NCBI GenBank assembly: GCA_903863295.1
Contig: CAIPBM010000007.1
Location: forward strand, 1 to 48,012
Source: an uncultured Verrucomicrobiota bacterium
Lineage (GTDB): Bacteria; Verrucomicrobiota; Verrucomicrobiia; Methylacidiphilales; UBA1321
Direction: 5' to 3'
Length of the DNA stretch: 48,012 nucleotides
Made by a program: the position numbers and the translations under genes. The notes beneath the pieces were generated by a model. It saw only the letters and a program-made list of their open reading frames with translations, did not search any database and was not told the origin of the DNA. The stretch's first letter is position 1; every line of letters begins with the position of its first letter. Positions 43,456 through 48,012 of this stretch are shown piece by piece.

Positions 43456-44286
43456 ATGAAAATATTTATCTCCTGTATTTTACTCATTTCCCTCCTCACT
43501 ACCACAGACAGAACATTGCAGGCGGCGTCCTACGATCTTCATTCGGAAACCAAAAACTTCCCCGATGCAGACCGAGGTAATGCCAAATGGGCGACTTTTA
43601 TCAACCGGGATGTTGAAAATCTCCAGGGAGACGATCTTGGTACCGTTACCGACCTAGCGATTGATATGAACAATGGACGTATTGCGGCGGTGTTGGTTAC
43701 GACGAAAAATTTTCTCAGCTTAGGGGCAATCAGAACGGTTGGAGTACCTCCAGGAGCTTTTACCAATTTCAAAGAAGGAGGGGAGCATGGAACGCTTCGT
43801 CTCGATATCAGCGAAGTGAGATTCAAGGCCGCACCCGAATTAAAACCTGCTCAGTGGAACCATTATTTTCAAGCCAACAGCCTCGGCACTACTTTTCTCT
43901 ATTTTGGAGTTGCTCCCTATTTTGAAACAGGTCGAAAAGGGGGTGTGGCGACGAACATTTCACTTGGACCGGTAAAAACAACGCGTCAAATCCTCCAGCT
44001 ACCTGTTGTGGATGGCACGAGTAAGTTAGGCCATCTGGATGCCATTCGGGTTGACGCCAAAACCGAGCGGGTCATGTACGTTTTAGTTTCTGAATCAAAA
44101 GTCCAATCATCCATTTCCGAAATTATGGCCTCGGAAGTCCAGCTTAATAAAGCCCAGGATGCTCTTGTGTTTGATGCTGCCAAGCAACGCGGCTCCGCCT
44201 TCAACCGCCCCGTAGGGGGCACCGATTCTCCCAGGGTAAGGAAAACGCCTTCGGAGCAGGTCAATTATCCGGCGACTGTGCCTTAA
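43456..44286 (+). CDS. Exported PRC-barrel domain protein
   Basis: A 276-residue protein. Residues 1-24 form a signal peptide (KIFISCILLISLLTTTDRTL then QAAS). A PRC-barrel follows at about 50-120 (NRDVENLQGDDLGTVTDLAI then IAAVLVTTKNFLSLGAIRTV), with a weaker second one at about 175-235 (LGHLDAIRVDAKTERVMYVL). It is a periplasmic counterpart of the cytoplasmic two-domain protein at 17538-18329. The function is unknown. Upstream lies a diverged operator copy, so it may belong to the same regulon although it is beyond the tRNA scar. Confidence 0.82.
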   Translation: MKIFISCILLISLLTTTDRTLQAASYDLHSETKNFPDADRGNAKWATFINRDVENLQGDDLGTVTDLAIDMNNGRIAAVLVTTKNFLSLGAIRTVGVPPGAFTNFKEGGEHGTLRLDISEVRFKAAPELKPAQWNHYFQANSLGTTFLYFGVAPYFETGRKGGVATNISLGPVKTTRQILQLPVVDGTSKLGHLDAIRVDAKTERVMYVLVSESKVQSSISEIMASEVQLNKAQDALVFDAAKQRGSAFNRPVGGTDSPRVRKTPSEQVNYPATVP

Positions 44287-44502
44287 AGCCTGCCGCGACA
44301 ATAACGACCACACCGATCTGACGACTTGCGAGTTCTCCGCTCATTAAAGTCAGATTGATCGGGCGGAGACGGCGCTTGATTTGCTTGCCGCCTTCTTGAA
44401 CTCAGGCATAGTGAGCGTTCGCGTGATGACGATTAAGAGTCGCTCCAACGGGTTCACTGAGGACGGTCTCTTACTCTTGTCACGTCGTTCAAACAGCACT
44501 TC

Positions 44503-44574
44503 GCCGGTTTAGCTCAGTGGTAGAGCAACGGTTTTGTAAACCGTCGGTCATCGGTTCGAATCCGATAACCGGCT
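44503..44574 (+). tRNA. tRNA-Thr(UGT)
   Basis: A full cloverleaf of 72 nt: acceptor GCCGGTT/AACCGGC, D arm GCTCAGTGGTAGAGC, anticodon stem ACGGT/ACCGT with loop TTTGTAA (anticodon TGT), and T arm ATCGG-TTCGAAT-CCGAT. The 3' CCA is not encoded. About 215 bp upstream (44287-44502) holds no gene that I can see. Confidence 0.96.
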
Positions 44575-44613
44575 TTTCCTAATTTACGATGAGCGTGAAG
44601 GGCTCGACTGAAA

Positions 44614-45111
44614 TCAATCCGAACCGGCGCTGGGCTTGGCGGCGGTATTCGTCTTGGCGGCGGCTCCGAGGCGGGTGAACATCTTGGAGAAATCGGTGGC
44701 GGGCTGATTTTTTCCGCTGAGCGCATTCGATTTTCCGATGAAGACTACGCCGTCATCCATGGCGAGGCGGTTGCTGTGGATATCGCCGTAGACTTCGGCT
44801 TTGCCGCGCAGTTCGACGCGGCCCGTGGCGAAGACGTTGCCTTGGATCTTGCCGTAAATGAGAAGATCGTTGACCTTGACCTCACCCTTGATCAGGGCTT
44901 CTTCGCCAACGGTGAGGGTGCCGCCTTCAGACTCGATGGTACCTTCGAGGCGGCCATGCAGTTGGAGTTCGCCGGAAAAGGCCATGGCGCCCTTGAATTC
45001 ACAGTCGGCGGTCAAAATCGTGGTGTTGCGTGCGGCCGCGGCAGGTTGTCCGGTGCGCGTGACGTCGGATGGAAGGGGCGGGCGCTTGGAGGAGTCGAGA
45101 AATGTGGACAT
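44614..45111 (-). CDS. Bactofilin (polymer-forming cytoskeletal protein)
   Basis: A 165-residue protein. A disordered Pro/Ala-rich N-terminus precedes the right-handed beta-helix at about 30-130, with repeats such as ADCEFKGAMAFSGELQLHGR, TLTVGEEALIKGEVKVNDLL and IYGKIQGNVFATGRVELRGK. A short Ala/Thr-rich C-terminus follows. Bactofilins polymerise without nucleotides and act in cell shape, stalk or septum placement. The gene lies near roadblock-like and DUF4388-like genes on the same strand. Confidence 0.93.
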   Translation of the reverse strand: MSTFLDSSKRPPLPSDVTRTGQPAAAARNTTILTADCEFKGAMAFSGELQLHGRLEGTIESEGGTLTVGEEALIKGEVKVNDLLIYGKIQGNVFATGRVELRGKAEVYGDIHSNRLAMDDGVVFIGKSNALSGKNQPATDFSKMFTRLGAAAKTNTAAKPSAGSD

Positions 45112-45233
45112 AGGTGGAGAGTACTATTAGGTGAGCATGGCGGTGAGGTCAAGCCGAGGGGGCTGTTTTTCCTCATTGCTCAATGCCCCTTGTCAGCTAC
45201 TCCTCGCCCGGTAGTTGGTGAGGTCAGCCTACG

Positions 45234-45908
45234 TTAGGCGTAGGCGTTCAGCGCCTTTTGCATCAGCTCTTTCGATTCCTTCTCGATGATCTGGCGTTTG
45301 ATCGGATGGACGATGTGAGATAGGGCAAAGTCGCGGAGCTTCTTCATGTCCTTTTCCATGCGGATGGGCGGGAAAAGGTAAAGTTCCTCCATGGCGAGGT
45401 CGACCAGGTCGCGCCCGGTCTGGCCGAGGAACGTGACGCAGAGACGACGGAAAGTACCGGCAAAGCTTTGGTCATCCTCATGCGATTCCTTAAGCGACTG
45501 TTCCGCGATCTGCGCGACCTTGGCCATGGCGCGGCTCGATTCAAAAACGTCCTCGCTGCGCAAGGCGCGATCCAGCACGAGCACGGATAGATTGAGTGGC
45601 TGGCGGAAATCGGAGGGCTCAAGGTTCTTCTCCATGAAGACGACAAGATAAAAGCTCTTGGCGAATAACCGGGTGTAGACCGCGTATTTATCGTAAACGA
45701 GCCGGAACTCCTGCGTGAGAACCTTGTTCTTCCAGCTAAAGAGCGCCAATTGATAGAGCTGACTGGCGATGCGCTTGAGGATATCGTTGCTGTATTGGCC
45801 CGGCACGTCGCGCGCGACGATGGACTGGAATTGATCGAAAACAAAGGCGGCCTTCACGCCGGGAAGGGCGGTTACTTTGCGCAGGGCATCTTCCAGTTTC
45901 GTCGCCAT
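45234..45908 (-). CDS. Roadblock/LC7-like domain protein
   Basis: A 224-residue protein. Residues 1-115 fit a roadblock/LC7 fold: an opening helix (LEDALRKVTALPGVKAAFVF), alternating strands (DQFQSIVARDVPGQYSN, VYDKYAVYTRLFAKSFYLVV) and a closing helix. The remaining 110 residues are helical and unrecognised (SFAGTFRRLCVTFLGQTGRD, PIKRQIIEKESKELMQKALN). Roadblock proteins often bind small GTPases of the MglA type; none is in the window. It starts 5 bp after the DUF4388-like gene, so the two form an operon. Confidence 0.65.
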   Translation of the reverse strand: MATKLEDALRKVTALPGVKAAFVFDQFQSIVARDVPGQYSNDILKRIASQLYQLALFSWKNKVLTQEFRLVYDKYAVYTRLFAKSFYLVVFMEKNLEPSDFRQPLNLSVLVLDRALRSEDVFESSRAMAKVAQIAEQSLKESHEDDQSFAGTFRRLCVTFLGQTGRDLVDLAMEELYLFPPIRMEKDMKKLRDFALSHIVHPIKRQIIEKESKELMQKALNAYA

Positions 45909-45913
45909 AAATT

Positions 45914-46573
45914 TTAGTCGATGACGGCTTGCACGGCAGCCTCGAGATCGTCCTGGAAGGCGTCCTTGCGCCGGACCAGGCTGATGAAGCCTTCATCATG
46001 GCCCAGGCCGACTACCTGGTAGCGCTCGGTGTCGATTGTCCACTTTTCGCAGTGTCCAAAGCCGAGGGTATCGCCGACCGACTTGACGCGGTTGGCGAAC
46101 TCGCTGAGCCATTCGACGTTCTCGGAGTCGCTCTTGTTATCGAGGTCTTCATAGACCACGTTCATCTTGTTCTTTTCCAAGTGAACCAATTTCAGCAAAC
46201 CGGAGATAGCCTTGTAACGATCGAACGGACTGGCGGGACCGGAGAGCTTCGATTGAAAAGCCGGGAGGACGGGGAGCTTGCCGCTGGCCGTGGCGACGAG
46301 GCTGGGGTTAAGGAGAAACTCAATTTGATCCCAGAGAGATCGCTTGATGCCGAGGGGGAGGGGAGCCACGGTTCGCTCCGTGAGCTTCCAGCCGACGATT
46401 TGCGCGAGGGCGTCCTTACCCCAGAGCGCGGCGTAATTCGCCTCGATCAGTTCGCCTTCCTTGAAATAGAGGAAAGCGGCCTCGCCGTTTGCATCGGTGA
46501 TCGTCAGCATGCAATCGCGCAACGGCAGGCATTCCTTGCGGATAATTTCCTCGAGAGAGGGCAAATTCGCCAT
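45914..46573 (-). CDS. DUF4388-like (PatA N-terminal type) protein
   Basis: A 219-residue protein. Residues 1-110 resemble DUF4388: SLEEIIRKECLPLRDCMLTI, then GEAAFLYFKEGELIEANYAA and DALAQIVGWKLTERTVAPLP. These are common in gliding and signalling proteins. The second half is a separate alpha/beta region (MNVVYEDLDNKSDSENVEWL, YQVVGLGHDEGFISLVRRKD) that I do not recognise. The ATG at 46573 fits the domain start; a longer frame upstream lacks similarity. It is coupled to the roadblock-like gene by a 5-bp gap. Confidence 0.65.
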   Translation of the reverse strand: MANLPSLEEIIRKECLPLRDCMLTITDANGEAAFLYFKEGELIEANYAALWGKDALAQIVGWKLTERTVAPLPLGIKRSLWDQIEFLLNPSLVATASGKLPVLPAFQSKLSGPASPFDRYKAISGLLKLVHLEKNKMNVVYEDLDNKSDSENVEWLSEFANRVKSVGDTLGFGHCEKWTIDTERYQVVGLGHDEGFISLVRRKDAFQDDLEAAVQAVID

Positions 46574-46712
46574 GGAGATGATTAAAGCATAACGTTTTTC
46601 TAAAGCCAAGGAGTCTTCGACCCGAACCTGATCTCCCGGCCTGCAGTCTGTAGCGGCGGTCATAGCCCGCCACTACAAGCTGAGCCGTTGATCCAACTTT
46701 AGATTTGGATTC

Positions 46713-47105
46713 TTAATTTTCGGGCGGTGGCGGAGGCTGATCACCCTCAGGAGAGCCGCCGGGGCCGTGATGCTTGTGCTCTTTTTCCAGCTTCGCGATG
46801 ATGGGCGCAACCTTGGGATCGGCTTTGATCATCGCCGCGTTGACCTTGTCCTGATAGGCCTTCATTTTTTCCTGAAGGTCCTTGCCTTCCTGCGCCAGGC
46901 TTTGATCGTTCTGTAGGGCCGCGTCGTGGGCTTTCCTGAGCTCATCGCGTTCATCCTGGGTCAGCATGCCAAAGCCGCCGCCCATATGGCCGCCATGGGG
47001 TGGGCCGCCGGGGGGAGCGTTGTTGGTCGAGCCCGACTGCTGCGCAAAAGCCGCGGGGGTGAGGAAGAGTGTTCCAAGGGTTAAGAGAAGACAGATTCTT
47101 TTCAT
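46713..47105 (-). CDS. Small exported Spy/CpxP-like helical protein
   Basis: A 130-residue protein with signal peptide MKRICLLLTLGTLFLTPAAF then AQQ. A Gly/His-rich stretch (GGPPHGGHMGGGFGML) leads into a helical core (LTQDERDELRKAHDAALQND and on), and the tail is Pro-rich with HKHHGPGG. The layout resembles periplasmic Spy/CpxP chaperones or metal-responsive proteins, but the LTxxQ motifs are not clear. Histidines at both ends could bind metal. Confidence 0.7.
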   Translation of the reverse strand: MKRICLLLTLGTLFLTPAAFAQQSGSTNNAPPGGPPHGGHMGGGFGMLTQDERDELRKAHDAALQNDQSLAQEGKDLQEKMKAYQDKVNAAMIKADPKVAPIIAKLEKEHKHHGPGGSPEGDQPPPPPEN

Positions 47106-47215
47106 GATATACTAACGACACCATCGGGTTAACCGCCGTTTCATTTTTCTCAAAAAAACCTGGCAAGAGGTCCCGGCTGGACAAATCTTTAAACCCCGCC
47201 ATAAACACACCCCTA

Positions 47216-47866
47216 ATGAACGGAAAGCGTGGCGCCATTTTTGACTGGGACGGAGTGATCATCAATTCCGGGGCCCAGCATGAGCTGAGCTGGGAACGGC
47301 TGGCCCGGGAGGTCGGCAAGCCCTTGCCGGAGGGCCATTTCAAGCGCGGTTTCGGCATGAAGAACGAAGTGATTATTCCGGAGTTGCTTCATTGGACGAC
47401 TGACCCGGTGGAGACGCGGATTCTTTCGCTCCGCAAGGAGGCGATTTATCGCGAGATCATTGTCGAGCGCGGCATTGAGGCGCTTCCCGGGGTCGAGACG
47501 TGGCTCAAGACTTTGCAGGACGCGGGGATTACCTGCGTCATCGGTTCATCAACCCATCGGGAGAACATCACCACAACGTTAGCGGTGCTGGGGTTTGATT
47601 CCTATTTTTCGGTGATCGTCACCGCGGAAGATGTGAAGCGGGGCAAGCCCGACCCGGAGGTTTTCCTGACGGCGGCGAGTCGTCTGGGAGTGGAGCCGGC
47701 CAACGGCGTTGTTTTTGAAGACGCGCTGGTGGGTATTGCTGCCGCGCAGGCGGCGGGAATCCGCGTCGTGGCCGTGACAACAACCGAGCCGAAAGAGAAG
47801 CTGGCTCATGCCAATTGGGTGGTCGATCGGCTGGATGAATTGAGCGTCGAGAAATTGTGGACCTGA
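47216..47866 (+). CDS. HAD-IA family phosphatase, beta-phosphoglucomutase-like
   Basis: A 216-residue HAD protein. GAIFDWDGVIINSGAQHELS carries the nucleophile and acid Asp pair (with W between them). A four-helix cap follows, then CVIGSSTHRENI (motif II), KRGKPDPEVFLTAASRLGVE (motif III Lys) and VVFEDALVGIAAAQAAGIRV (motif IV). It probably acts on a sugar phosphate or phosphoglycolate-like substrate. The start ATG at 47216 has no strong ribosome site. Confidence 0.88.
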   Translation: MNGKRGAIFDWDGVIINSGAQHELSWERLAREVGKPLPEGHFKRGFGMKNEVIIPELLHWTTDPVETRILSLRKEAIYREIIVERGIEALPGVETWLKTLQDAGITCVIGSSTHRENITTTLAVLGFDSYFSVIVTAEDVKRGKPDPEVFLTAASRLGVEPANGVVFEDALVGIAAAQAAGIRVVAVTTTEPKEKLAHANWVVDRLDELSVEKLWT

Positions 47867-47869
47867 ACC

Positions 47870-48012
47870 ATGCGCCGTGACATCAACTGGACGACCAAGC
47901 GTGACGATGGCTCGCGGTATGAGGTCCGGGTAACGTGGTTTTCCGGGACGTTCAAGCTGCAGTTCAAGGAACGGGGTGCGGCGAAGTGGGAGTATGATCG
48001 CAAGCCGTCGCG
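47870..48012 (+). CDS. Start of an unrecognised gene, cut by the window end
   Basis: The frame opens with ATG at 47870, 3 bp after the HAD stop, and stays open to the last base. It encodes MRRDINWTTKRDDGSRYEVR then VTWFSGTFKLQFKERG. The spacing suggests co-transcription with the HAD gene. No family is recognised from 47 residues. Confidence 0.6.
   Translation, partial: MRRDINWTTKRDDGSRYEVRVTWFSGTFKLQFKERGAAKWEYDRKPS

Noticed and set aside
44514..44726. Minus-strand frame ending YRIRTDDRRFTKPLLYH
   Set aside because: It is the reverse complement of tRNA-Thr joined to the bactofilin 3' region, a known artefact.
1..48012. CRISPR arrays, rRNA genes or insertion-sequence transposases
   Set aside because: No regularly spaced repeats, rRNA-like sequence or transposase frames were seen.

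Overview
The window looks like part of a bacterial chromosome of about 50-57% GC, probably from the Verrucomicrobia (Opitutales-like). That placement is inference from the bactofilin / roadblock-like / DUF4388-like genes at the right end, the DUF5069 domain and the PAPS-sulfotransferase remnant. No rRNA is present. The one complete tRNA is tRNA-Thr(UGT) at 44503-44574.

Region 1 (1-42.4 kb) reads as one long stress and anaerobic-survival island. It starts with the end of dnaK, then grpE, a cbpA-type dnaJ and a cbpM-like gene. A semialdehyde dehydrogenase and a block of small stress proteins follow (17M/glycine-zipper protein, DUF883, a DUF5069-Dps fusion, a DUF2934-like protein), with Old Yellow Enzyme and nitroreductase flavoproteins and two membrane proteins of unknown role. 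Next come a second 17M-like paralogue, rpiB, glycogen phosphorylase, a slipin, a SpoIIAA-like protein, GlgX and a PRC-barrel protein. A divergent SDR/phosphatase pair faces a SYLF-domain gene, a 62-aa protein and a NUDIX hydrolase. The metabolic core is ackA, tal, phosphoketolase, class I aldolase, tpiA, manA, a eukaryotic-PMM-like HAD protein, a GH130 phosphorylase, an H+-ATPase, PPK2 (with an in-frame stop) and NhaP. The island ends with a ybhGFSR-type ABC exporter.

The most striking signal is a repeated palindrome, consensus ATGGGGTNTANACCCCAT. It lies upstream of at least nine genes or operons. In seven cases a -10-like hexamer begins 30.5-31.5 bp from its centre, and at two divergent loci a hexamer sits at that distance on both sides. 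This is the geometry of an activator site centred near -42 and replacing the -35 box. No candidate regulator gene lies in the window. The operator ties glycogen and mannoside phosphorolysis, a phosphoketolase/acetate-kinase ATP route, stress proteins, redox enzymes and an exporter into one apparent regulon. In style it recalls the dormancy (DosR-type) regulons of other bacteria, but the sequence differs.

The right edge of the island is marked at 42349-42388 by the 3' 40 nt of a tRNA, probably tRNA-Val(UAC), with no 5' half: an attR-type scar. An open minus-strand frame runs through this scar into what looks like the tail of an integrase, suggesting an integrase gene that spans attP and is split by integration.

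Region 2 (42.4-44.3 kb) is a mixed accessory zone: a truncated sulfotransferase, a DUF3309-like membrane protein, and a second PRC-barrel gene that carries a diverged copy of the operator although it lies outside the tRNA scar. Region 3 (44.5-48 kb) looks like ordinary chromosome: tRNA-Thr, bactofilin, roadblock-like and DUF4388-like proteins, a Spy-like periplasmic protein, a HAD phosphatase and the start of an unrecognised gene.
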